Made by a program: the position numbers and the translations under genes. From assembly GCA_903837365.1 (NCBI GenBank), contig CAILUF010000204.1, forward strand, positions 1 to 7,312: a DNA stretch of 7,312 nt, written 5' to 3'. The notes under the pieces were generated by a model. That model ran no database searches. It saw only the letters and a program-made list of their open reading frames with translations, and was not told the origin of the DNA. The first letter of the stretch is position 1. Every line of letters begins with the position of its first letter. This document shows, piece after piece, positions 1-6,131 of the stretch. Origin of the DNA: an uncultured Alphaproteobacteria bacterium (GTDB lineage Bacteria > Pseudomonadota > Alphaproteobacteria > Rickettsiales > UBA1997).

Positions 1-615
1 TCTTGAATAAAATTCTGTAATTAGATGAGGTTCCATTTCAATGGCGTATGGAACTTCAGCGAATGTTGGTTTTTCAGAAAGTTTAACTGAGTAATTTGCT
101 TTATCATGTTGCATGTAAGTTGGAATATCGCGCTCCATTTTTTCTAATGAATCAATTACAATAGCAAGGGTTCGTGATTTTTCACGAATTTGTACAACAT
201 CACCAATTTTCAAGCGATATGATGGAATATTAACGATTTTACCATTCACGGTAACATGCTTATGATTTACGAATTGTCTAGCAGCAAATACTGTTGCTAC
301 AAAATTTGCGCGGTAAACTATTGAGTCAAGTCTAGATTCTAGTAATAAAATAAAGTTTTCACTAACATCGCCTTTAAGTTTTGATGCTAATTTGAATGTA
401 TTGTAAAATTGTTTTTCAGAAATATTTCCGTAAACAAATTTCATTCTTTGCTTTGCACGAAGCTGAATTCCGTAATCACTTGAACGACCTTTTGGGGCAG
501 AACCATGTTGACCTGGGCGATAATTGCGTTTAAGATATGGATCTTTAGCTTTACCCCATAAACTTCCACCGAGTTTACGACTGATTTTTTTCTTAGCTTG
601 AATTCTTTTAGTCAT
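1..615 (-). CDS. rpsD: 30S ribosomal protein S4, complete except the stop codon
   Basis: Primary 16S rRNA-binding protein that nucleates assembly of the 30S body and lines the mRNA entry side. I translated it by hand from the ATG at 615-613. It gives 205 codons ending in F-Y-S-R exactly at base 1, which is the usual S4 length and C-terminus, so only the stop codon lies outside the window. Recognisable S4 blocks are the start M-T-K-R, the R-P-G-Q-H-G stretch (residues 33-38), S-D-Y-G-I-Q-L (46-52), and the RNA-binding S4 domain (about 94-155) with E-S-R-L-D (93-97), R-Q-F-V-N-H-K-H-V-T-V-N-G (113-125) and the I-P-S-Y motif (130-133). It has no cysteines, so it is the zinc-free form. It stands alone with its own promoter, not in an rpsM-rpsK-rpoA cluster, as is common in Alphaproteobacteria. 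No Shine-Dalgarno is visible before the ATG. Identification is secure. Confidence 0.97.
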   Translation of the reverse strand, partial: MTKRIQAKKKISRKLGGSLWGKAKDPYLKRNYRPGQHGSAPKGRSSDYGIQLRAKQRMKFVYGNISEKQFYNTFKLASKLKGDVSENFILLLESRLDSIVYRANFVATVFAARQFVNHKHVTVNGKIVNIPSYRLKIGDVVQIREKSRTLAIVIDSLEKMERDIPTYMQHDKANYSVKLSEKPTFAEVPYAIEMEPHLITEFYSR

Positions 616-802
616 ACTAATTTGATATTTTAAGTTGGCGAATTTCTCAATTTATATTTTTAGGATTTATTTTAACCTAGTAAAACAATCAGTTTATCCG
701 CAAACTCAGCGATGTTGAAAAGCTTAATAAACCGATTAAAAAAAATATTTGCCCTAAAATAGTTTTAAAAACTTGACGTTTTTAAAAGAGAAAATTCGTT
801 GG
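616..802 (-). promoter_or_regulatory. Long rpsD 5' leader with possible alternative hairpins
   Basis: If transcription starts about 7 nt after the -10 box described below, the rpsD mRNA has a leader of roughly 187 nt. In the leader RNA, the 9-nt segment from 737 to 729 (AAUCGGUUU) can pair with 695-687 (AAACUGAUU), all nine pairs with one G-U, around a 33-nt loop. The 3' arm is followed by GUUUU. A competing hairpin uses the same bases: AGUUU (706-702), loop GCGGAU, AAACU (695-691). The two cannot coexist. S4 represses its own translation in several bacteria by binding its leader, so an autoregulatory leader is plausible here. In AT-rich sequence such pairings also arise by chance, so the function is inferred only. 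Confidence 0.35.
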
Positions 803-808
803 AATTAA

Positions 809-837
809 ATTTTACTTGTGCAAAAATAAATTGTCAA
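809..837 (-). promoter_or_regulatory. Sigma70-type promoter for rpsD
   Basis: Read leftward, a perfect -35 hexamer TTGACA (837-832) is followed by a 17-bp spacer and a good -10 hexamer TAAAAT (814-809). The predicted start of transcription is near 802. It is the strongest promoter match I found in the window and lies correctly to drive rpsD. The -35 box sits inside one arm of an inverted repeat (825-880), which could affect its use. Confidence 0.65.
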
Positions 838-880
838 TAAGGTTTTTACCTTACAAAATAAAGGTATTTGGCAATTTATT
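825..880. repeat. Nested inverted repeat overlapping the rpsD -35 box
   Basis: The outer arms are AATAAATTGTCAA (825-837) and TTGGCAATTTATT (868-880). Twelve of 13 positions are complementary, and the odd one is a G-U pair if transcribed as + strand RNA. The 30-bp interior holds a perfect 6-bp hairpin, TAAGGT-TTTT-ACCTTA (838-853). A second partner, AAGGT at 861-865, could replace the left half of that hairpin by pairing with ACCTT (848-852). Read leftward, the outer stem ends in TTATTTTTG, which weakly resembles a terminator for the upstream pilin-like gene. The position across the rpsD -35 box fits an operator or a cruciform equally well. The structure is clear; its role is unknown. Confidence 0.5.
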
Positions 881-940
881 AAATTTAATGGTTTATCGTG
901 AGATAATATTTATTATTAATTAATTTGATTAAAAACTGTT

Positions 941-976
941 TAAAAAAAATTAAAAATTATAAATCAATTAATTGAT
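941..976 (-). terminator. Weak candidate terminator after the pilin-like gene
   Basis: Read leftward, 27 bp past the stop codon of the pilin-like gene, there is a perfect 14-bp palindrome ATCAATTAATTGAT (976-963), giving a 5-bp stem with a TTAA loop. A T-rich tract with a run of eight T follows (about 949-942). The stem has only one G-C pair, so it would be unstable. I list it because its position and T-tract are right, but AT-rich DNA produces such shapes by chance. The inverted repeat at 825-880 is an alternative stop signal. Confidence 0.25.
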
Positions 977-1003
977 GTGATTTTTTAACATTAATTAATT
1001 TTT

Positions 1004-2347
1004 TTAAGGAGTTGTAGCAACGCAATTAGTCATTAACACAAAAGTCCCATCATTTGCGCAAATATAAGTTGCAGTTCCGGTAAATCCTTGTCCACTGCAA
1101 TTTATTGAACCAGTTCCAGTTATAACTGATGATACATTGGTTCCTCCACTCACTCCCAAAACTTTACAGCCTTTTTTGCAATAATTTCCATCCTGCGAAT
1201 AACCAGTTGCGCAAGAGCAATTTTGGTTAGCTCCACTATTGCCATTCTGACAATTATAACTTATTGATCCGCTATAACCAGCTTGATCGCAAGATACATT
1301 TCCTGACCCAGGTGCAACGAAGTTTGTTGAAGAGCCGATTACAGCTACTGGACAGTAATTAGCGTAAGGACAATTTTGTCCACACATTGCTGGATCGAAC
1401 ATTTTTATTTTCCATTTTTTGGTAAGATATTTTTCAACTTCTTTACGCTCTTCTATTTTTAATGCGCGATTGAAAATTATTAATTCCGCAATATAGCCAT
1501 TGATTAATTCTTGGGTATAAGTTCCGTCATCCCATGCGCCAACGGTGAAAAGTGAAATATTTTTTGCACCACTAACGCTAGCGGTAGAAGTACTAAAATG
1601 ATCGCTTACATATTGGTTTACAGAAAAACCATCATCGATAAAATATGTTAGATAATCTACTTTAGCTCCTAATTTTCCAGCGCTAAAGGCATTGATCGAT
1701 TCAGCTTTTGGCGATGAGTAGTAAATTTTTTCAACAGGCGATTGATCGATTCCATAAGCAAAAGAAAGATTTTCGGCAACGCGTAAACCCTTTGAAGAGA
1801 TAATGCTTTGAATTCCCGTCCCTATGTTATTTAAGCGAAATATCGCAAAGATAGATAGTTGATTGGTAGAACCAAAATTTACAGTATTATTTAAAAATTT
1901 TGTACCATTAAATTCAAGACATGGTAGTGAATTTATGCAGTTAGAGCGAAATATTGGCGATGAATCTAAGTCAGGTGAAACGAGATTATTTTTTAAAACT
2001 TCTTGCGGATTAATATCCTTCCACATTTGAACTCTAAAATTATCATCAGGTTCTTCAATTGAAAAACTTTTTTCAGATGTAGCTTCGTACCAACCTATAA
2101 GACCACGAATCGATGAAACTGGCGAACTTTGAGTTAATTGTTTTGCGGTTGATAATCTTGTAATGCTAATCAAGCGTGAACTTTGGGTAACTCCAACAAC
2201 CAAAATTGCAATAATTAAAATTACTATCGAAAGCTCAATTAAACTGAATCCTTTGCGATGGTAATTTTTTTTTACCGAAAGATTTGTTCTTTTTATATTT
2301 TTAAATTTCTTTTTTTTCACTTCAAAAAATAATTTAAAATTAATCAA
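1004..2347 (-). CDS. Type IV prepilin-like secreted protein with LamG-like domain and Cys-rich repeat tail
   Basis: Exported protein that probably enters a type IV pilus or pseudopilus machinery. A class III signal is clear: a long basic leader ends at R-K-G33, followed by F34-S-L-I-E38 (the +1 Phe and +5 Glu needed by prepilin peptidase) and a hydrophobic helix to about residue 53. Residues 80-317 resemble bacterial LamG/concanavalin-like domains: L-I-G-W-Y near 83-87, L-E-F-N-G-T-K (144-150), and the closing I-A-E-L-I-I-F-N-R-A-L with E-V-E-K-Y-L (286-308). Residues 322-447 hold 12 cysteines and two related repeats (about 336-370 and 399-434), each with a Cys pair 13 apart. The start is uncertain: the TTG at 2347 overlaps the upstream chorismate mutase gene by 8 bp and gives a 33-residue leader, while an in-frame GTG at 2320 would give 24. 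No Shine-Dalgarno helps. Substrate and partners are unknown; a surface-binding or adhesive minor pilin is one reading. Confidence 0.75.
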   Translation of the reverse strand: MINFKLFFEVKKKKFKNIKRTNLSVKKNYHRKGFSLIELSIVILIIAILVVGVTQSSRLISITRLSTAKQLTQSSPVSSIRGLIGWYEATSEKSFSIEEPDDNFRVQMWKDINPQEVLKNNLVSPDLDSSPIFRSNCINSLPCLEFNGTKFLNNTVNFGSTNQLSIFAIFRLNNIGTGIQSIISSKGLRVAENLSFAYGIDQSPVEKIYYSSPKAESINAFSAGKLGAKVDYLTYFIDDGFSVNQYVSDHFSTSTASVSGAKNISLFTVGAWDDGTYTQELINGYIAELIIFNRALKIEERKEVEKYLTKKWKIKMFDPAMCGQNCPYANYCPVAVIGSSTNFVAPGSGNVSCDQAGYSGSISYNCQNGNSGANQNCSCATGYSQDGNYCKKGCKVLGVSGGTNVSSVITGTGSINCSGQGFTGTATYICANDGTFVLMTNCVATTP

Positions 2348-3227
2348 GTATTATCGGTGCTGGATAATGACCTAGCACTTTTATAAAAGGTTTAATTTTA
2401 TTTTGTAATAAATTTTTTATCAAAAAATCATCCTCTAAATAAAATCCTTGGATTTCAATAAGATATAATGAAATACCTATAAATTGAGAATTCTTAACAT
2501 TAGATAATATTTTAAAACAATTGTTATGGTTTTTAAATAATGAAAAAATTTCCGTCTTACTAACTTCGCTTGCCACTTCTATACTTAGAAGAGTAAAGTC
2601 AGATTCAGACGGTTCAGCGTCTTTAATTGCCGTTAAAACTAACTGCAAATTTTTTTTATTTTTTTGTGATGCTAATTCCACAAATGGAATTTTGGAGTAT
2701 ATTTTTAATCCTACACGATTATTTGCCATATTTATCCACCAATTTTTTTGCATTGTATCTTTTTTGTCAAAATCTTCTTCGAGATTTGGCAATAAAAAAA
2801 CTCCAATATTGATTGTTGATTTTTGCATTTCAGCGATGAGATTAGTTGCGCTATCGAAATTCGTTATTAAAACTTGTTGCGAAAAATATTCGCGAACTAA
2901 ATATTCGTAATCGCTTATTCCATGAGGATTATGAATGCCGATGTGTAAAGCTTGCTCTTCATTATTGGCTAAGGTAATGAGCTTACGCCAAATATTGGCG
3001 ATTGTTAATTTTAAAAAATTCCCATCAACTTGTTTTACAAGATTTTTTATCATGTCAATTTCACGACTTGATTTAATAAAAAATTTTTCGCCATTAATTT
3101 TTTTTATCTCACCAACCCTTGGAATTATTGACATCCTGCGTTTTATGAGTTTAACAATTTGCGTATCAATTTCATCAATTTCGCTACGCAATTCCTGTAA
3201 ATTTTTATTATGTTGATTTTCAGTCAT
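2340..3227 (-). CDS. Chorismate mutase (AroQ class) with prephenate-dehydratase-like C-terminal domain
   Basis: Cytoplasmic enzyme converting chorismate to prephenate for phenylalanine and tyrosine. Residues 8-95 are an AroQ helical mutase. Aligned by eye to the mutase half of E. coli PheA, R14, R31, K42, R55 and E56 match catalytic R11, R28, K39, R51 and E52. The position of S84 appears to be Ala and that of Q88 Glu, so those two contacts differ or my alignment slips there. Residues 96-295 match the tail of alphaproteobacterial chorismate mutases: Y-F-S (114-116), I-G-V-F-L-L-P (141-147), a W-W pair (163-164), I-P-F (180-182), S-D-F-T-L-L-S-I-E (209-217) and the closing L-G-H-Y-P-A-P-I (285-292). 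I see no Thr-Arg-Phe motif of active dehydratases, so this tail is probably regulatory or structural. The ATG at 3227 gives a normal N-terminus. It is divergent from metX, an association also seen in other Alphaproteobacteria. Confidence 0.85.
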   Translation of the reverse strand: MTENQHNKNLQELRSEIDEIDTQIVKLIKRRMSIIPRVGEIKKINGEKFFIKSSREIDMIKNLVKQVDGNFLKLTIANIWRKLITLANNEEQALHIGIHNPHGISDYEYLVREYFSQQVLITNFDSATNLIAEMQKSTINIGVFLLPNLEEDFDKKDTMQKNWWINMANNRVGLKIYSKIPFVELASQKNKKNLQLVLTAIKDAEPSESDFTLLSIEVASEVSKTEIFSLFKNHNNCFKILSNVKNSQFIGISLYLIEIQGFYLEDDFLIKNLLQNKIKPFIKVLGHYPAPIILD

Positions 3228-3287
3228 TTTGATTTTAAAATTTTTTTAATTAATACTTTTTTAAGAAAATAAAATTTAACATTTTGC
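3228..3287. promoter_or_regulatory. 60-bp divergent promoter region between chorismate mutase and metX
   Basis: This gap separates two start codons facing away from each other, so promoters for both directions must lie here or inside the genes. It is almost pure A+T. For metX the best match I see is TTGATT (3229-3234), a 16-bp spacer, and TAATAC (3251-3256), which is weak. For the leftward gene no convincing box pair stands out. No Shine-Dalgarno precedes either ATG. The space is too short for most riboswitches, and I see no SAM-II-like motif. Confidence 0.4.
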
Positions 3288-4442
3288 ATGAAAGTCAAGT
3301 CATGTTTTGGACCTAATTTTAAAGAATACGAGATTGGTGAGATTGTTTTTTTAGGAAAAAAACATCCTCTAAAATTATCGTGTGGAGTTAAAATTAGTAA
3401 TTTTCCAATCGCATATCAAACCTACGGAACACTCAATGAGGATCGTTCCAATGCCATTCTAATTTGCCACGCTCTTACGGGTGATCAATATGTCGCTTCA
3501 ACTCATCCAATTACTCAAAAAAATGGCTGGTGGGATTTTATGATCGGTGAAAATAAAACCATTGATACTAAAAAATATTTTGTAATTTGTAGCAATATTT
3601 TGGGTGGATGCATGGGATCATTTGGCCCGAAAACAATTGATGAAAAAACATCCAAGCCTTATGGAATAAATTTTCCAGTGATTACAATCCAAGATATGGT
3701 TCATGCTCAAAATTTATTAATTGAGCATTTTGGTATAAAAAAACTTCATGCTGTAATCGGTGGATCAACCGGAGGAATGCAAGTTTTGGCCTGGTCAACA
3801 CTTTATCCAACTAAAGTAAAACTTCTGATTCCAATTGCTACTTCATATCGCCATTCTCCGCAAAATATTGCATTTCATGAAGTTGGTCGTCAAGCAATTA
3901 TGGCTGATAGTAATTGGTGCGAAGGAGATTACATTGATCAGAAAAAATTTCCAGTTCGAGGCTTATCTTTGGCGCGAATGACAGCGCATATTACCTACCT
4001 TTGCGAATCAGCTTTGCAAAGAAAATTCGGTCGTGATCTTAATAATAAAAATTCTTTTTCATTTAATTTTGATTGCGAATTTCAAATAGAAAATTATTTG
4101 CATCATCAAGGTAGTCGATTCGTAGAAAGATTCGATCCCAACTCCTATCTTTTTATCACCAAAGCTGTTGATTATTTCGATTTGGAAGGTGATTATTTAG
4201 GAAATTTGAGCAATGCTTTTATAGAGTTTTCCAAAAATAAGGAAGGAAAATTTTGCTTAATTTCTTGTTTAGATGATTGGTTATTTCCTACGCAAGAAAG
4301 TAAAAAAATTACCAAAGCTTTATCAAGCTGTTCTATCAACACTAGTTCAGTAGTCATCTCAAGTAACAATGGACATGATTCTTTTTTAATTGAAAATGAA
4401 ATGTTAAAAAATACTATTCATGGGTTTATAAATCAAAATTAA
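3288..4442 (+). CDS. metX: Homoserine O-acyltransferase
   Basis: Alpha/beta-hydrolase-fold acyltransferase that activates homoserine with an acyl group from acyl-CoA, the first committed step to methionine. Length (384 aa) is normal. Family blocks appear in order: H-A-L-T-G (61-65), N-G-W-W-D (about 83-87), the F-V-I-C-S-N-I-L-G-G-C stretch (101-111), the nucleophile elbow G-G-S-T-G-G-M-Q with Ser160, Y-L-H-H-Q-G...R-F-D-P-N-S-Y, then D-D-W-L-F with Asp330 and G-H-D with His363. The Asp-His spacing of 33 equals that in the Haemophilus enzyme. The elbow has Thr where most members have Met (G-G-S-M-G-G), and a usual G-S-T-G-P block reads G-S-F-G-P. Acetyl versus succinyl specificity cannot be told from motifs; the downstream MetZ suggests succinyl. 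metW follows after 4 bp, so the two are surely co-transcribed. Confidence 0.95.
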   Translation: MKVKSCFGPNFKEYEIGEIVFLGKKHPLKLSCGVKISNFPIAYQTYGTLNEDRSNAILICHALTGDQYVASTHPITQKNGWWDFMIGENKTIDTKKYFVICSNILGGCMGSFGPKTIDEKTSKPYGINFPVITIQDMVHAQNLLIEHFGIKKLHAVIGGSTGGMQVLAWSTLYPTKVKLLIPIATSYRHSPQNIAFHEVGRQAIMADSNWCEGDYIDQKKFPVRGLSLARMTAHITYLCESALQRKFGRDLNNKNSFSFNFDCEFQIENYLHHQGSRFVERFDPNSYLFITKAVDYFDLEGDYLGNLSNAFIEFSKNKEGKFCLISCLDDWLFPTQESKKITKALSSCSINTSSVVISSNNGHDSFLIENEMLKNTIHGFINQN

Positions 4443-4446
4443 AATT

Positions 4447-5178
4447 ATGAATGTAATTGGTGAAAATATCGTAACTCACAAGATCAGATATGATCATGAA
4501 ATCATTGCCAATATTATTAAAAGTAAAAGTAAAGTTCTTGATATTGGTTGTGGTTCGGGAGATTTATTATATCACTTGAAAACCTATAAAAATATTGATT
4601 GTCGAGGTATAGAAATTTCGCAGGAAATGGTTGCAAAATGTTTGGTGAGAGGTCTTTCAGTAATTCATGGCGATGCTAATTGTGAACTTAATTTTTATCC
4701 CGATTCTAGTTTTGATTACGCAATACTTGGACAAACAATTCAAGCAATGAATAATCCTCAAAATATTCTTGAAGAGATGTTGAGGATTGCGAAATATGCA
4801 ATTATTTCCTTACCAAATTTTGCTAATTATAAAAATCGTTTTCACCTACTCTTTAAAGGAACTATGCCTGTTAACAAAACCATTCCTTTTCAATGGTTTG
4901 AAACTCCAAATATTCATTTTTGCTCGATTCGTGATTTTGAAAATCTTTGTAAAAAAATGAATTTAACCATTGAAAGAAAAATATTTTTAACTTCAAAACA
5001 TCGCCTTATAAGCGTTTTTGGTCAAGAAATTATCGCTAATTTTTTTGCCGATTATGGTATTTTCTTAATAAGAAAAAATGAATTTTGTCATACTGGACAA
5101 GAGGAATTTGCTTTTAAAAAAATAAATAACATGAGTTACGCGGGAAGATTAATTAGTCAGTTTTGCAAAACTCGTTAA
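4447..5178 (+). CDS. metW: MetW, methionine biosynthesis partner of MetX
   Basis: A protein with the class I SAM-methyltransferase fold that is nearly always paired with metX. In some bacteria it is reported to bind MetX and to be needed for its activity; no methyl acceptor is firmly established. The SAM motif I is V-L-D-I-G-C-G-S-G-D (30-39). The MetW signature blocks follow: G-I-E-I-S at 54-58, H-G-D-A-N (74-78), D-Y-A-I-L-G-Q-T-I-Q (90-99), S-L-P-N-F-A-N-Y (121-128), the P-F-Q-W-F-E-T-P-N-I-H-F-C-S-I-R-D-F stretch (147-164), and an ending near F-L-I-R-K (206-210). Typical MetW proteins stop about there, at some 200 residues; this one carries about 33 more polar residues (211-243) that I do not recognise. 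The start is 4 bp after metX stops, without a Shine-Dalgarno, which suggests coupled translation. Confidence 0.93.
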   Translation: MNVIGENIVTHKIRYDHEIIANIIKSKSKVLDIGCGSGDLLYHLKTYKNIDCRGIEISQEMVAKCLVRGLSVIHGDANCELNFYPDSSFDYAILGQTIQAMNNPQNILEEMLRIAKYAIISLPNFANYKNRFHLLFKGTMPVNKTIPFQWFETPNIHFCSIRDFENLCKKMNLTIERKIFLTSKHRLISVFGQEIIANFFADYGIFLIRKNEFCHTGQEEFAFKKINNMSYAGRLISQFCKTR

Positions 5179-5181
5179 TTA

Positions 5182-5222
5182 TAATTAACTTGTAATTAAT
5201 TATTTATCTTTTAATATAAAAG
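5182..5222 (+). promoter_or_regulatory. Possible rlpA promoter with small hairpins
   Basis: In the 71-bp gap after metW, TTGTAA (5190-5195), a 16-bp spacer and TAATAT (5212-5217) form a moderate sigma70-like match that could start rlpA. The same stretch holds two short hairpins: TAATTA-ACTTG-TAATTA (5182-5187 and 5193-5198, 5-nt loop) and CTTTTA-ATA-TAAAAG (5208-5222). Neither has a G-C rich stem plus T-run, so neither is a convincing terminator. Read-through from metXW into rlpA is just as possible. Confidence 0.3.
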
Positions 5223-5249
5223 CTTATTCTTGTTAATTAAATTTTTTTG

Positions 5250-6059
5250 ATGAAAGAAATTAAAATTAAAAAATTCACAAAACTTGTTTCAATAATTGGC
5301 ATTTTTGTGCTTGTAAAAAATGCCAATGCAAAAGAGGTTTTGTATGAAATTGCTTATCGCGTTAGACCATCTGAATCCATGGAAACAGGAACTCCTCGCG
5401 CAGATAGTAAAATTAATCACGATTATCAGGAAGATCAAAATAACTCGCCAAAAAAATCTAATTCAAGTAAAAATAATCAAGAATTTTTTGAAGATACTTA
5501 CTATGATTCAATTCCCAAGGATGACGATATTGATCTTGACGAAGTATTGGAAAATAATTCGGCATTGAATTATCAGCAAAGATATGAAGGTCATTTTAAA
5601 ATCGGCAATCCGTATAAAATTTTTGGAGTTTCTTATACTCCGCAAAATTACGAATCATTTGAGGAGGAGGGAACTGCATCTTGGTACGGTGGTGAATTTC
5701 ATGGTAAAAAAACTGCTAATGGCGAAATTTACAACATGGGCGATATAACAGCTGCGCATCCAACCCTCCCGCTTCCATCATTAATAAAAATTACCAATTT
5801 ACATAACAATAAATCTTTGACCGTTCGCGTTAATGATCGCGGACCATTTGCTAAAAATCGAATTATCGATGTTTCTGAGAAAACTTCGGAAATATTGGGT
5901 TTTAAAAATAAAGGTACGACAAAAGTTAAGGTTGAATTTTTGCGCAAAGAAACTGACGAAATGCTTGCTAAGCTTGGAATCTCTGATAAAAAATTTAAAA
6001 TTGACAATGACTCTATCGACAACTCTTTTCAAGATAAAGAGCTTGAACTTATATATTAA
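5250..6059 (+). CDS. rlpA: RlpA-like septal/envelope protein, probable lytic transglycosylase (DPBB domain)
   Basis: Exported periplasmic protein of the RlpA family, which cleaves peptidoglycan strands lacking stem peptides and works at the division septum. I start it at ATG 5250; a TTG immediately before would add one residue. A type I signal peptide spans residues 1-27 (basic K-rich start, hydrophobic core 11-22, A-N-A cleavage site 25-27). There is no lipobox cysteine, unlike lipoprotein RlpAs. Residues 40-115 are polar, rich in Asn, Asp, Glu and Lys, and probably disordered. The double-psi beta-barrel spans about 120-232: Y-K-I-F-G-V, G-T-A-S-W-Y-G (141-147), F-H-G-K-K-T-A-N-G-E (150-159), T-A-A-H-P-T-L-P with His170, and V-N-D-R-G-P-F with Asp196. 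His170 and Asp196 are 26 apart, as are the catalytic pair reported for Pseudomonas RlpA. There is no C-terminal SPOR domain, only a short charged tail. It lies between methionine genes, with no evident functional link. Confidence 0.9.
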   Translation: MKEIKIKKFTKLVSIIGIFVLVKNANAKEVLYEIAYRVRPSESMETGTPRADSKINHDYQEDQNNSPKKSNSSKNNQEFFEDTYYDSIPKDDDIDLDEVLENNSALNYQQRYEGHFKIGNPYKIFGVSYTPQNYESFEEEGTASWYGGEFHGKKTANGEIYNMGDITAAHPTLPLPSLIKITNLHNNKSLTVRVNDRGPFAKNRIIDVSEKTSEILGFKNKGTTKVKVEFLRKETDEMLAKLGISDKKFKIDNDSIDNSFQDKELELIY

Positions 6060-6080
6060 ATAATTTTTAATTGCTAAAAA

Positions 6081-6104
6081 TGCAGAAATTAAGTGCAGAA
6101 ATTA
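6081..6104 (+). repeat. Tandem 11-bp direct repeat upstream of metZ
   Basis: TGCAGAAATTA occurs exactly twice, at 6081-6091 and 6094-6104, with a 13-bp period, 28 bp before the metZ start codon. It contains the only G/C-bearing bases in an otherwise nearly pure A/T gap. A repeated half-site just upstream of a methionine gene could be a regulator binding site, but a small slippage duplication would look the same. Confidence 0.5.
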
Positions 6105-6119
6105 TTTTTAATTAAAAAT
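6104..6119. repeat. 16-bp perfect palindrome between rlpA and metZ
   Basis: ATTTTTAATTAAAAAT is a perfect palindrome, a 6-bp A/T stem around AATT. It sits 12 bp before the metZ ATG and directly abuts the second copy of the direct repeat. With no G-C pair it is a poor terminator; it may simply reflect base composition. Confidence 0.3.
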
Positions 6120-6131
6120 TACTAAAAGATA

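Noticed and set aside
712..762. A 16-codon + strand frame in the rpsD upstream gap encoding a basic amphipathic-looking peptide
   Set aside because: It lies antisense within the rpsD leader, has no ribosome binding site or promoter, and lysine/isoleucine/leucine-rich short frames are expected by chance in AT-rich DNA.
900..1003. Repeated TTAATTAATT-type strings resembling recurring sites
   Set aside because: The same strings occur in most A/T-only gaps of the window (for example near 3246, 5195 and 5233) and are explained by base composition.
2521..3216. Several + strand open frames opposite the chorismate mutase gene
   Set aside because: They are antisense shadows of a well-supported gene, with no family resemblance in their translations.
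5729..6063. Open frames on both strands overlapping rlpA in other frames
   Set aside because: The RlpA frame has conserved catalytic motifs; the others have no recognisable motif and no start signals.
6073..6080. GCTAAAAA upstream of metZ, resembling the conserved 3' end of SAM-II riboswitches
   Set aside because: No matching P1 stem or U-rich loop is visible in the preceding 50 bases, which include the end of rlpA, and the pseudoknot partner is missing. A covariance-model search with SAM-II and SAM-V would decide.
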